From contig NC_071329.1 of NCBI RefSeq assembly GCF_010183535.1, forward strand, positions 13,144,001-13,208,000: 64,000 nt of DNA, written 5' to 3'. The notes under the pieces were generated by a model that was not told the DNA's origin, did no database searches, and saw only the letters and a program-made list of their open reading frames with translations. Below, piece after piece: positions 49,301 to 60,084 of this stretch. This DNA is from Caenorhabditis remanei. Its lineage: Eukaryota > Nematoda > Chromadorea > Rhabditida > Rhabditidae. The position numbers were made by a program, and so were the translations under genes. The first letter of the stretch is position 1, and the number at the start of each line of letters is the position of its first letter.

Positions 49301-52300
49301 TACATTCAAAACGTCATGAGATGACAAAGAAATATTTCGAATACGTCAGTCAATCTTCCAAAAAAAATGAGAAGAGAAAGAGAAAAGAATGACGAATTGA
49401 GTGGCGACAGATTTGTATAATTTTCAAGAATCTAAAATTGGAAGTGTTGCATAATTTATGTACACCTACAGAGAACGGAGATGAATTTATGAGAAATGGA
49501 AATGTGCCTAGGGCTACATGTTAAGCTTCGTCTGGAATTCTGATTTTTGAATTTCAGAAGAACATAACTTCCGGACAAAAACCTACAAAATCTTACCGTG
49601 GGAATCGAGATTTTTTTGATTGGAGTCACTTGGCTGTTTCTTGGAGAATGTTTCACGTAGAGGGTTGCAGGACGTTGACGACGAATCAATGGAGAACAAG
49701 GTGGAGAATGTTCTGGACTTCGAGTGCTGAAAATTGATAGAAATAGTTCAAAAATAAATGTTTTTCAGAATGACAGGGAACCTGGAACTTGGTGGAAACG
49801 TTGGAATTCAAAAAGGGTTTGAAAGCTGTTTTCCTATCTTTCAGTAAACAGCTATTAATATGTCTATCGAGAATCAGTTTGAAAACTTCTGGAATTCACC
49901 AATTCGGTGCATTTTCTATTCGATTCTAAAACAGATACCCTGTCGAATCTCTCTGTACTGATTCATAGTCAAAAAAGGAGGCTATTTTCAGATTTCTTGC
50001 TAACAGAAATACGTTCTGAAAAACAAGAATGCCAAGACTAAATATAGAGAAACATATGAAAACATGTCTAATTGGATTTTCTCTGAAAATATGAACATCA
50101 TTATATAAAAATAACTGATGAAGGAATGAGGCTCGAAACTTTCAGTTGAAACCATACTTGCAAACTGGACCGGCTTGTAACTTGCTTGAAACGCAATGTT
50201 CTCGGCTGAAAAATATACCAAAATGTAGATTTCGGCGAGTTCTATGACTGTGACCCATTACAAGCCGGATTGTGCATCGATAATGTGTCGCGGAAAAAAA
50301 GTGCCAAAAACGCGAAAATGGCCAAAAACAACATTCTAGCCCGGCCCGCGACACATTAACGATCCTATATCTGGCCCGTAGAGGGTTACAGACGTAGAAC
50401 TCGCAGACATTTTGATATACTTTTCAGCTTATAGGATTGCGTTTCGACCAAGTTACGAGCCGGTCCGGTTTTGCAAGTATGGTTGAAACCCTTGAAAATC
50501 ATTTGAATTGCGTATCAGATGTCAAGATTTCCATTTCAAGGAGATGTGGGATACGGTATCAAGATCTCATCTCTCTTGTTTTCAGAAGTTACCCAAAGTG
50601 TGCCCGTACGTCCCCCCCCCCCCTCACTTCGAACCCTTCTGATTGTTCTGTTGAACCCCCACACATTCCAAAAATTGAACCTTTCAGAATCCCATATTCA
50701 AAGTGTATAAAATGTGTGAGAGAGAGACATCTTTGATGTCTCTCGTCTGAAAGATGAGAACTTGTGGGAGTCCCCCCATCTACAAAAGAAAGAGAAGAAG
50801 AAGTGACAGCTAACTATGTTTTCCTCGAGAATATGTTGGGTTTTTGTGCTTTTCGTGGAGCAGCAAATGAGCACATTTTGGAGCCTTTTGGAGCATAAGA
50901 AGGAGGAGGGCAAGGACAGATTTTGGATTTTTTGAAAGGTTGGGGGGAAAATTTATGATAGCTCACGGTTGCTAGCTTCAATTTGAAATCTTCGCGATTT
51001 AAATGTCAGACTACAGTAATCTTCTTTGAAGAATTGTAAGAGAAGTTCCACTTTTTTCATAAAAAAACAAGAAAGTAGATTTTCAGAAGTCCCACTGAAT
51101 TTTCTAGTGGCTAACCTCTACTCTAGGTTTCTTAAATATAAGATATTTCTGTAACTGACATATCTGCTTATGACACGACTTTTTTCTTTTTAAGGGCATT
51201 TCCATGAGTCATTTTTCAAACGAATTGTCTCATTTACCACCCACAATGGCCTTCTTGGGAAGTACTTTGTAATTAGTGTCCAGAAAGAATGTTTCAACTC
51301 TTTTTAGTCTTTAGACTATTCTAAAACTCCTTCTCTTCTGAAAAGAAACTGAAACTCTAACAGTAAAGTAACAAAAAAAGGAGGAAATCCGCATTGAATA
51401 ACTACATGAAAACTGATCCGAAACCTCTTTTTTTCTTCTTTTTCCCTTATAACTCGTACCGCGAAATGAGACTAATTTGAGGAGCAGGATATTGAAAATT
51501 GTGCAAATTTGGAGCAGAGGAAACACGTTTTTTAATGCTTGTACATATGCTCGTAAGATGACGGAAAATGATGAAGAAGATGAAGAAAAGGAGGAGAAGG
51601 AAGTTGGAATTTGGGAAGAGATTTGGAAAGAGATCGGCATCTCGAGTTGAAATTTATGAACCGAAAGAGAAATGATTGTGGAGAATGAGTCAAGTTCACA
51701 ATCAAGATCGGAAAGCCAGCTCTACTTAATAATTCATGATCATTCAGAACAAACCGAAATCTTCATTTTTGTAATAGACTTTTTTCAGGTGGGGTTAAAG
51801 GAGAACTGAAGTCATATTTTTATCACAAATTCCGATGCTTCTGACTATTTTTCTCCTGACTCGAAAAGAGCTTTGGTGAAGAGTTTTTCCGAGCGTCCGT
51901 GTAGTCCTCTCGGACCAGAGTTTTTGTTCAATTTCGAGATATAAATTGAAAAAAATGGAAGTTTATTGGAAAAGGTGTGGAAACGAGGAATTCAGCGAAA
52001 ATCCTGGAGAACGGGATTTTCGGCGTTTAGAGCAATTTTTAGCATATGCGTGAATGAAAAACGTTTTTTTGGAATAGTCTGAAGTATCGGAATCTGAATT
52101 TTTTTTTAAAAAACTGACATCAGTCCTCGTTTAATGACAAACCTCTGGAAATCATACTTTCCATTTGAAAATATTTCGACTGAAGACTGTTTGACAGTCT
52201 CTTTCTTTTCAAGAAGAATGAATTCCAAAACGTTTGAAAGAACATTAAAAAATAAAGTAATATGCGTTTTTATGATCTACAAAATCCTAGAATTTCTGAA

Positions 52301-54170
52301 TACTCCTGACATAATTACACGACCACAAAGTCGTCAATTTTGGACTGAAACCTTCTGGAACAGCTTCTACAGTACTGTATTTATAGTCTGAAATCTCTAA
52401 AAAAGATAAATTTTGAAAACGTACCTAGTAGAGATGTCCATTCCGCTTCAAAGTAAATTTTCAGTTATGAAAAGTTACTCAACAATTTTACGAGTTGAGT
52501 AATATAAAAAAGTGTTTCTCTTTCTTATGACATGAATCTAAATATAGCTGGCTTCTTCTTCTTCTTCCTCTTTATTTCTACTGACCCAACATGTCTCATT
52601 TCAGTTTTTTCCAATTTTCTTCTTCTTCTCATTCTTCTTTTTTTCTTCTGTCAAAAGTGCAATTAGCGCTCTATCCTCTGTCGAAAAACCAATTCTTTCT
52701 TCCTCCGTTTTTTACTCTTTTTCCACTAAAATAGAAGAGAAAAAGATACAAATTGAGTAGTGTCATGCGAAGAATATCGACACAATTTGATTGTAGACTC
52801 TCTACTTCATCAAGTTCATCGGATAACTTCTTCAGGAGTTCGATGGATTCGAAAATTTCAGAAAAAAATGGAAAAAGAATATAGTAGAGAATGGATCATC
52901 AATGCATTTTAAATAAGAACAATGTGAACATAAATAACAAAGTTTTCACATTTTTCGAATGAAAAAAAGAGAAAATATTCGTTTTTTGCAGTTTCTGTTT
53001 TCCCTTTTTTTCAAATTCATTTTTTCCAGTTTTCTGAAATTCTCAACGAAAAATTCCCTGTCAATCTGAATCTGTCAATTTCTATATTCAATTTCTAGTT
53101 GAGTTTTTGGAAGAAATTTTAAAATTTCACATAAAAATAATGTTCAAAAATTCGGAATGACATTTTCCGTAGATCGGTTTCCGTAGAAAGTTTTCTACGC
53201 GCGGACAAAAAAAAGAATTCGGAATTCAGAAATTCTGATGATGATCATGCGGGGAGAGAACAATGAAAAACAAGTTTTCGGAGGGGATGATGAGCAAGAA
53301 AATGTAATAAAATAATCTACGAGTTGCTCGGGAACACAGAGAGGAGAGTTTGGGAGGAGTAGAAAGAAATTAATGAGAAGAGAGATCTTGCCAGATGTTG
53401 GAATATTGTCTTCGTTCTTTATGATATGTCGGTGGACGAGAGAAGGGTTTTTATAGAGTTGAAAATGAAAGTTGGAAGTTGAAAGTTGAAAAAAGTAAGG
53501 CAATTCAAAAAAGGCACTGTAGGAGCTCAAATCCTTTTAAAATGTGAAGTAGAATCATTTAATGAAACCCTCCAGTTAAAATTATCCCAAACTTTTCATG
53601 GACTTTTCAATAAGTCATGAACTCTTCAAATGTAGATCACAGAAAATTGAAACTTTCCGAAAAACTTCCAAGAATCGGTTTCAAATGTAAACTGTGACAT
53701 AGTCTAAATTCAAGATGAGCCAAAACTTGTAGTTACCAGCTCAGCATAGTTTTTACAACTGCACTTTACCGAAATGCCCTTGAAAAATGTAACTTTTTCT
53801 CTGAGTCTCTCAATTTCGCACACTGTTTTCTTCGGTTTCGGTAGAGCGCGGTTGCCGTGCTAATAACCATACGGAACGTTCAATGCTGACATCTCACAAA
53901 ACATGCTATATTTAAGAGTCAATCCTTCGTTTTGAATTTCAATAAGTCTCCAATTCTAGTACTAAAATTAGAGGAACGTTTACTAATTGCGTTCTGTAAG
54001 GTCAACATACTCCGATTTCCAACCTTATTAGTAGTCAGACTTCCTTTCTCTTTCAGGTTGATTCTCAGACTAATTACTCTGAACCCCCCCCCCCCCCCCA
54101 AACTGAAAAAAACTGAAACATACCTCTGAGATCTGCGAAAAACTCCATGTTTTTTGTGTGCCACACTCAT
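43301..54170 (-). CDS. glb-29: Globin with extended N-terminus, 367 aa
   Basis: Ten exons: 54124-54170, 49597-49726, 49183-49257, 48484-48617, 47233-47334, 44049-44154, 43909-44000, 43627-43813, 43427-43576 and 43301-43381. Every phase matches (1104 nt). The first ~190 residues are a disordered Ser/Pro/Arg/Gly-rich extension (SPEHSPPCSPLIRRQRP; RRGGAGAGAGTFIVGPDGQL) without membrane segments. The globin fold begins LNLTPKQRKLLRQSFNAMNS (A helix). HDHCKCMVGIFERLIENLDN supplies the distal-histidine (E) region, RHYGEKHAQMAESGFTG the proximal histidine (F8), and KAWRLLLACVTDEMKVGFDR the G/H helices. Nematode globins of this type are mostly neuronal and act in redox or oxygen sensing; that is family knowledge. 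The symbol rests on memory of the C. elegans neighbourhood. Introns of 4.4, 3.1 and 1.1 kb make it the largest gene here; the 3.1 kb intron carries a MITE. Confidence 0.85.
46543..46988. mobile_element. Palindromic MITE, Tc1-like ends, copy 3
   Basis: Same family as 2697-3146: shared text includes GAGAGGGTGTTACGGTAT, TGTCCCACAAAGTAA, AATAAAGCTCTACC and GTTGACAACTACAAAA. The left end TACAATACTGGGCAAAAACA and the right end (reverse complement TATAGTACTGTGCAGAAA) have diverged. The centre (GCACTATTTTGCACTGAAAT) is the hinge. It lies in the glb-29 intron between exons 47233-47334 and 44049-44154. Confidence 0.8.
48970..49130. repeat. Degenerate tandem repeats in a glb-29 intron
   Basis: About four imperfect units of 30-45 bp, each containing a form of GTGTCTGGGGTGCCTTCGA followed by CGCGT and a TTTNNTNAAAA tail. 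The spacing varies. It is intronic with no coding sense. Confidence 0.5.
49727..54123. other. 4.4 kb first intron of glb-29
   Basis: No exons or nested gene were recognised on either strand. It contains an inverted-repeat element (50150-50484), a run of C at about 50610-50623, an opposing C run near 54086-54100, and pyrimidine tracts at 52550-52740. The length is unusual for this genome and is where regulatory elements would be expected. Confidence 0.5.
50150..50484. mobile_element. Inverted-repeat element (MITE), about 335 bp
   Basis: The left end ACCATACTTGCAAACTGGAC continues to GGCTTGTAACTTGCTTGAAACGC. The right end is its inverted copy (GCGTTTCGACCAAGTTACGAG, then CCGGTTTTGCAAGTATGGT). 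An inner pair, AATGTGTCGCGG and CCGCGACACATT, gives a second nested hairpin. GC content is higher than the surroundings. Family unknown and distinct from the other elements here. Confidence 0.75.
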
Positions 54171-55749
54171 CGTCAGAACTCTGAAAAACGGAAAATGTGA
54201 ATTGAAAAAGTGAAACGTATTTGAAGAACTCATGTGCGTAGCTTGGAACATACAAAAATCTTTGTGCGTAACTCGGTGGCAGCTATCCTAGGATACAACA
54301 TTTTTGCAGAGTTTAAAGAAGAAAACAGAATGAAAACTATAATTTCACTGAGAATGAGAATTTTCTGAAAAGGGAAATAGAAATGCAATCTGCTCTGACA
54401 TGCCCCCATAAAAATTCTCAATTCGAGATAATTGAAAATCGGAAAATGGTAGGAAATGGATTGAGTGAGATTAAGAAATTGAACAGAAAAATAATTTGAA
54501 TTTTATCAATTTCTCTCTCTCAAAAAATCAGCTGCTTTTATTTCTTTTTCTCCCCCGTTTTCTGAATACTGGAGAGCTAACTAAATGGGCGGAGCCTCCC
54601 CTCCGAAAGTGAAAAGAAAGTGAGGAGAGAAGAGAGAAAAAAAAGAAAAAAGAGTTTGACGTTGTTTTTTTAAGGACGGATGGATGGGAACAATGAAGAA
54701 ATTATAGAGGTGACTGGGCTGGAAAATGTGTGTGTGGAGATGAAAAGTAGGAGGGGCGCATCGGATGAAAATGAGCAGAGACACACACAATTCTGTTTTT
54801 TTTCCTTTTTTATTTAGAACTTTTTATTCAGAAAACACAAAGAAACGTGACATTTTGAATGGAAGAAATTAAATAGAAATTAAGATATATTTGAAATCTA
54901 GACAGAGATAATTGTTGGTTTCAGAGACTTGATGAATGGTTATCACTGAGCTTTGAGTTTCAGAATTCATTCATACCAATATCAAAAAATGGAATGTTGG
55001 CATTCTCATTCGAAAAATACAGAAATAAATAAATTATTTATTACTTTTCTTAAAATTATTTCTATCTCTATGCCTTCTAATCTTTCAGTCTATATTGAAT
55101 AGGATTGAACCAAAAACTAAAACACGTATTGAAAGGACTACTGTAGTGACATCAAATCCCGATTGGGAAAACATAAGTTTGATCTTGATATGTGTTGAAG
55201 TTTCAGCTCAAAAATCCCATTTCTTTGTCACTTTGTTCAAATCCGGTTAATCTCTTTGACAGGCGGATCAGTGATGTTTTACTCGAGGGTTTGTTTTGAC
55301 ATTTATGCACATTTCAGGTTTGAAATCTTAAATCTGTCAACTGTCAACTCGAACTCACATCATTTTTTGGAAATGCATCAAGAGGGTACGGTAGGCCTGG
55401 GATTTGGAATTGAAGAAAAGAAAAATGTTTTCAGAATGAACAGATTGAGAGATCAATGGATCAAATTTCGCGATTCCCGAATTGTTCTATTCTGATTTCA
55501 GTTCCAATTCCAGATTTCACCCTCTCCCTCTTCGATTTCTAACCTCCATTCTCATGATATTTTTTTTCGAAATGTCAAAAAGCTTTACGTCATTTCTGTC
55601 GCAATTTACTATTTTAAATTCCCACAGTTTTCTCTCAATTTTCACATTTTAGAAACAAAATACTTTATTCTCGAAAACGTCTTCGGAAACTGAAAAAGAT
55701 GTGGAAAATTAGCACAACTTGTATGGAAATCACATAAAAAGCAAGGAAT
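54171..55749. promoter_or_regulatory. Upstream region of glb-29, no gene
   Basis: Immediately upstream of the first coding exon lies GTTTTTCAG (ending at about 54180 on the minus strand), so glb-29 is either SL1 trans-spliced or has an upstream untranslated exon. The rest is AT-rich, with purine tracts at 54600-54660. No coherent coding sequence was found. Confidence 0.45.
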
Positions 55750-56811
55750 TTAAGAAAAAACAAGAAAAGAAACAGTGAATAATGAGAGAAGGAATGTAGA
55801 GAATCGAGGAGACGAGTTGCACAATTCGCCTGAAATTTTGGATTAGATAAGAGTACTTTTTATAGTTTTTCCCACCTTGACAATAACATTGATTGGCTCG
55901 AAAAGGCATTGCAATTGCTCTTTTCTTTCTTGCTCCTGCTGGGGAGAACAGTGCCATATCCACACCAGTTGAGACATTATATGTCTGATCTGTCCATGAA
56001 CAAACATTACTTCCGATTGGATTGAAGGAAGCACATCCACGAGATTCATAAGTCCCGCCTGAAATCAGAATTGATTCATCTCAATCTTTCTCTGACTAGT
56101 TGTTACCATTCAATGTTCCAGCTGTTTTCGTACAATAAACTCCTTTGCAAGTTCCAGTTGTTGATGGAGAGCAACTACCACTCCCATCATATTCACTGCA
56201 ACTCTTACAAGTGTGAACGTCGTCTGTTCGACAATTTTCATTGTCAACTGCTGACTGAATGTCGTCTGTTTTGAATTGTTTGTTGCATGGAATTGTGGCA
56301 ACTGGTGGACAGAAATTCGTTCCAGCCTGTGATGAAAACATGATCAACGGATCAGCAAACAATCTGAGACACTCACATAAAAGTCTTTCCCTTCAATTGT
56401 TTTAACAAGAGTCATGTGACAAGAGAGATTGGTTGTTACTTTGAATTCATCCCAAACAAAGTCAGAATGACATCCTCTTACTACGTCATATTCACCGTTT
56501 TCCGGAAGGAGAAGCTCGAAACAAGATGAAGAGCAAGTTTTTGTTACTAACTCTTTCGCAGGATCTCCGAGCTCTTTACAAAGTCTGAAAACTGTGGAAT
56601 TAGGAAGGCATAGTACTGTTTTCTCTACTAACTCATCGTATTTCAGCGTGCTTGGTCTCAACGGCAAACCAGTTATTGCCCAATTATTCTGCAGATTCGG
56701 TGATGCACACTGATAACATATCTTATCATCTGCCACCGCCACTTCAGAATTCCACATCACAAACCCCAAAATCATCAGAATTTTGATTCTGAGGCTTGTG
56801 GTCGACGTCAT
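55750..56811 (-). CDS. GPI-anchored Ly6/uPAR-type protein, 305 aa
   Basis: Exons 56377-56811, 56107-56326, 55876-56058 and 55750-55829 join in phase. The signal peptide (MTSTTSLRIKILMILGFVMW) is followed by DDKICYQCASPN, the classic first cysteine pair of a three-finger Ly6 domain. Cysteines recur in Ly6 spacing over two successive modules (residues about 29-150 and 150-280). The second ends CYCQGELCNSS, the diagnostic C-x-C...LCN. The final ~18 residues are hydrophobic (FSTFLLSLFTVSFLVFS), consistent with a GPI-attachment signal. A cell-surface protein; ligand unknown. The ATG at 56809-56811 was chosen because an acceptor (CATTTCAG) lies just upstream and the longer frame lacks an ATG. No symbol recognised. 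Confidence 0.82.
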
Positions 56812-57304
56812 TATCTTCACGTGATTCTGAAATGTCAATGCTAGAAATCAGGGACAATTGAGAAGAGAAAAACGGAACAAAAGGCGCTGAAAAGGTTTTC
56901 AGTTGAGTGATCCGGAACAATGAAGCTCACTGAGCATAGCCTTTTATATAAATTCCTTTTTGATTTGCTAAGTGATTCAGCAGAATTATTGAGAAGAAGA
57001 AGGATGAATGTAATGTTTGAAGAAAGAGGAAGGATGGCTGAAAGTGTCTGAAAATTCAGAGAAAAAAACAAGAAGTTTATGATTTAAGTCAACATTGAAC
57101 CTTTCTTTGTGTCCTTTTATGATTCGAGTTGATCGGTTTTCCAGAGTTTGTCATATGTGTAAACATTTCCGCTGATCATGCGGTTTCTGAAACTATCTGG
57201 AATTCAATTTTAGAACTTTATATTAAAAAGAAGAGAACAACAATTAGATCAACAAAGAGAAAACTGAATAACAACTTGTTTACAATTCAAAATTCAAAAT
57301 ACAA
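56812..57304. other. Intergenic spacer
   Basis: Between the Ly6-type gene and dhps-1, both on the minus strand. No gene was seen; it should hold the Ly6 gene promoter and the dhps-1 3' untranslated region. Confidence 0.5.
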
Positions 57305-58645
57305 TCAATTCTTCCGATGAACGCGTTTCGCAAAAGTTTCAGCAACAAGTAGAGGGAAAACGAGTGTCGCTTCGGCGTGTACCTTCACTGCTCCAGCCGA
57401 TGGTTTCACTTTTCCCCAGCTGACAGCTTCATCTGGTTGAGCTCCCGAATCGGATCCATCGAACTCTTGTCCTGTATTGATGTAGACAGTATGATCAGAA
57501 CCGTTTCTCATCAGATTTGCATTATTGATATGATGTTTGACGACACCTAGAAATCAGATGAATTCTTGATTAAAAAATTAAATAATTACCTCCTCCGAGA
57601 ATGATAGATCCTGTTTTGAGACTTTTCACAGCAATAGTATTGATGTGTCGAACGTCCTCAACAATATCCACACGCAATCCTGGAGCACTTTTTACAGAAT
57701 GGAAATAGAGCATATCGCCTGAAAGAACACTCAATTTGACTAATTCATCTGATAACTCCCACCTAAAGATCCATCAGTAAGAGCCGGACAGAACACTGGA
57801 ATCCTATGTTTCGCAGCCCAATACAAAATCGACGACTCGTCATTAATTCGTTCTCCGAGTACTTGAATCAACTTTGACGGTGTCCAATTGAAATTTTCCT
57901 TCTGTTGTTTCTCTAAACATTCGTCAAGAATCGGATTAAGCCAGTCCTCAAATGCACAATAATTATCATTCGGAATCAGCACATTTCCAGCTCGATTCAT
58001 TCCATTCGATCTCAATGTTTTTCCATCCATTGTGAATGCTCCAAGATAGGACGGTTTCAGACATTTGATCAAATCCTCTTCAATTCCACCAGCTGATGTG
58101 ACAATACAGTCGACGAGGTTATGTTGAACACAGAAACGAATGACCTCTCTGAGTCCGCTGGTCACTAAATTTGAGGTGTATCCGAGGAATATTGTGCATG
58201 ATCGTTTATCGCGTCCTTCTGGATATGGCATCTTCTTTTCATCGTCATCACAGTCTAGAGGAGTTTCACGGAGAGTGAGCATTTCATTTACTTGCTGAAT
58301 TCCTTCATTATCAACTCAACTCGATAATGGGGCTATGCACCTCCGGAAAAACGTTTTTTCCCTCGATTCATTTACCGGAAAAAGCGGCAAAAAAAAACTA
58401 GTTTCCGGAGATGAATAGCCCCATAAAACACCTACCTGAATAGCTTGAGCTAAATGAGTCGCCTGGAATCCTGTGCTCATATAAGATGATAAAATTGCAG
58501 ACAATGAAAAATCGGGAGTGGAATTGAAATCAAACCCGCGGATTGGAATTGATCCATCCGGTACCTGACATGATTTCACGAGAACTGCACCTTGGGCGGC
58601 CGCAATGTCTTCTTGAGATGCCTCAGATGGAGAATTCGTGCTCAT
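57305..58645 (-). CDS. dhps-1: Deoxyhypusine synthase, 370 aa
   Basis: Transfers the butylamine part of spermidine to a lysine of eIF5A, the first step of hypusine synthesis. Exons 58436-58645, 57763-58294, 57590-57718 and 57305-57546 join in phase. The family core is unmistakable: [54 protein letters not shown], and [20 protein letters not shown]. The latter runs into [20 protein letters not shown], where the lysine of SWGK is the catalytic residue. The length matches the human enzyme (369). Cytosolic. The first intron contains a short hairpin element. It appears to be the last gene of an operon with glyoxalase II and ash-2: a TTATTTCCAG acceptor sits 3 bp before its ATG, about 110 bp after a poly(A) signal. 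Confidence 0.97.
58328..58423. repeat. Short inverted repeat in dhps-1 intron 1
   Basis: TGGGGCTAT and CTCCGG on the left pair with CCGGAG and ATAGCCCCA on the right, with a second inner pair CCGGAAAAA/TTTTTCCGG-like text. The stem of about 20 bp encloses a loop of about 55 bp. It could be a tiny MITE or an RNA hairpin in the intron. Confidence 0.6.
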
Positions 58646-58890
58646 TTTCTGGAAATAAATATATAGGATTTTCCGCTGAAACTAAGATATTGAATAGTTA
58701 ATAGCAGGGGTAACATTGATAAACCAGAAATTAACAAACTACAGAAAAGAAAACTAATTTTATTCTGAACCGGGGAAAAACGGAAATAAAAGAAAAATCA
58801 CAACGTATTATACATAATCTCTCGGGAAAATAGTAGGAATGGTGAGGTTATTTAACTGGTTTCGAAACATTACAAAATATACAAAAACAT
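58646..58890 (-). promoter_or_regulatory. Operon-type intercistronic region (glyoxalase II / dhps-1)
   Basis: The complement of AATAAA lies at 58759-58764. On the minus strand a TTATTTCCAG acceptor ends at 58649, about 110 bp further and 3 bp before the dhps-1 start. The spacing and the acceptor fit SL2 trans-splicing. Confidence 0.65.
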
Positions 58891-59768
58891 TTAGAAATTA
58901 TTTTTCATTTCCCTGAGTTTCGCCATTCCTTCGATTGGGTCGTTGGTATCGATTTTCTTTTGAATCTCCTCTGATTCTACAACTCTCATGAATGGATTCG
59001 TTGCTTTCTCCTCGAAAATTGTACTCGGAACAGTGAATGCCCCGTTTTCCCTTTGCTCTGTTGCCCATTGCAACTTGGCAGCGACATCCGGGTTTCTAGG
59101 TTCCACGTAGGCAGCGAATTTCAGATTGGCGACAGTGTATTCATGGCCAGGAAAAACGGAAGTGTCATCGGGAAGATTTTTGAGAATTCGATTGAGAGCA
59201 GTGTCCATTTGTGGAGCAGTTCCTTCGAAGAATCTTCCACATCCAGCAATAAAAAGTGTGTCACCAGTGAAAACGACTGGAACTTCTGATTCATTCGAAG
59301 GATCGGTAATGAAGTAGCAGACATGACCAGACGTGTGACATGGTGTTGAAAGACAACGAATCTGAAATAGAACTTAATCTCAACCAGTACAACGTTGGTA
59401 TGGGTATTCCAACCTTCAAATCAGCTAGTTCGACGACTTGATTATGTTTGACTGGCTGGTTCAAAGCCGGAACTCTCTCATCACCACCGTAAATTGGAAC
59501 ACTTGGAAACTGACGACGGAATCCTTCGTTTCCCCCGCAATGATCGTAATGATGATGGGTGGTGAGAACAGCAGTGATATCGATCTGCAAATAAAGTTAC
59601 AGCTAAGAAATTGAGATTGTAGATTCATACATTCTCCTTTTCAGCCAAGTCTTGATAATTCTCTTCGTTCACTAAATCCACCAGAAACGCCTTTCGGGCG
59701 CCAGCATTCTTCTTCACAATGTACATGAAGTTATCAGTACGACGGAGCAGTGACTTCACATATACCAT
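58891..59768 (-). CDS. Hydroxyacylglutathione hydrolase (glyoxalase II), 259 aa
   Basis: Hydrolyses S-D-lactoylglutathione in methylglyoxal detoxification. A metallo-beta-lactamase fold. Exons 59631-59768, 59414-59584 and 58891-59361 join in phase. The start MVYVKSLLRRTDNFMYIVKK resembles the family N-terminus. The binuclear metal-binding motif THHHYDHCGGNEGF is complete, with further ligands in PCHTSGHVCYF and FTGDTLFIAGCGRFFEGTA. FPGHEYTVANLKFA supplies the last histidine and the glutathione-binding part, then NPFMRV. The length equals that of the human cytosolic form (260). Middle gene of the proposed operon, 246 bp before dhps-1 and 317 bp after ash-2. Confidence 0.95.
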
Positions 59769-60084
59769 TCTTAACGAAAATTAACTGTTCTCATTTCTAA
59801 CAGAAATTTATCGCATTGTAGTGATATGATTGGGCTGAATGGCAACCAGAGAAAATTCGAACATATAAAAAGCATAAGTTATTTATTCATTAATCATGAA
59901 TCGTGTAATACAGGTTTCGTATTGAATTAGTATTCTTCGCACACACACGTGTTATTAGCACACTTTAGTTACCGAAATGTGAGCAAAAACGTACGTTAAC
60001 GACAGCACAAGAGATCAAAATTTAAAATTAACAAGACTTAGAATTTAATAGTACAGGTTGTTTGAAGAACAACGATAAGTGAAA
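59769..60084 (-). promoter_or_regulatory. Operon-type intercistronic region (ash-2 / glyoxalase II)
   Basis: The complement of AATAAA is at 59882-59887, about 115 bp before the glyoxalase start. On the minus strand a candidate acceptor TTTCTGTTAG lies about 30 bp before that start. It fits an operon spacer, but the acceptor is weaker than for dhps-1. Confidence 0.55.

Noticed and set aside
50610..50623. Poly-C run, with an opposing run near 54086-54100, as ends of an element
   Set aside because: The runs are simple homopolymers in the same orientation and are not embedded in matching flanking sequence.
56812..56838. Upstream extension of the Ly6-type protein
   Set aside because: The extended frame begins without an ATG, and an acceptor lies between it and the first ATG.
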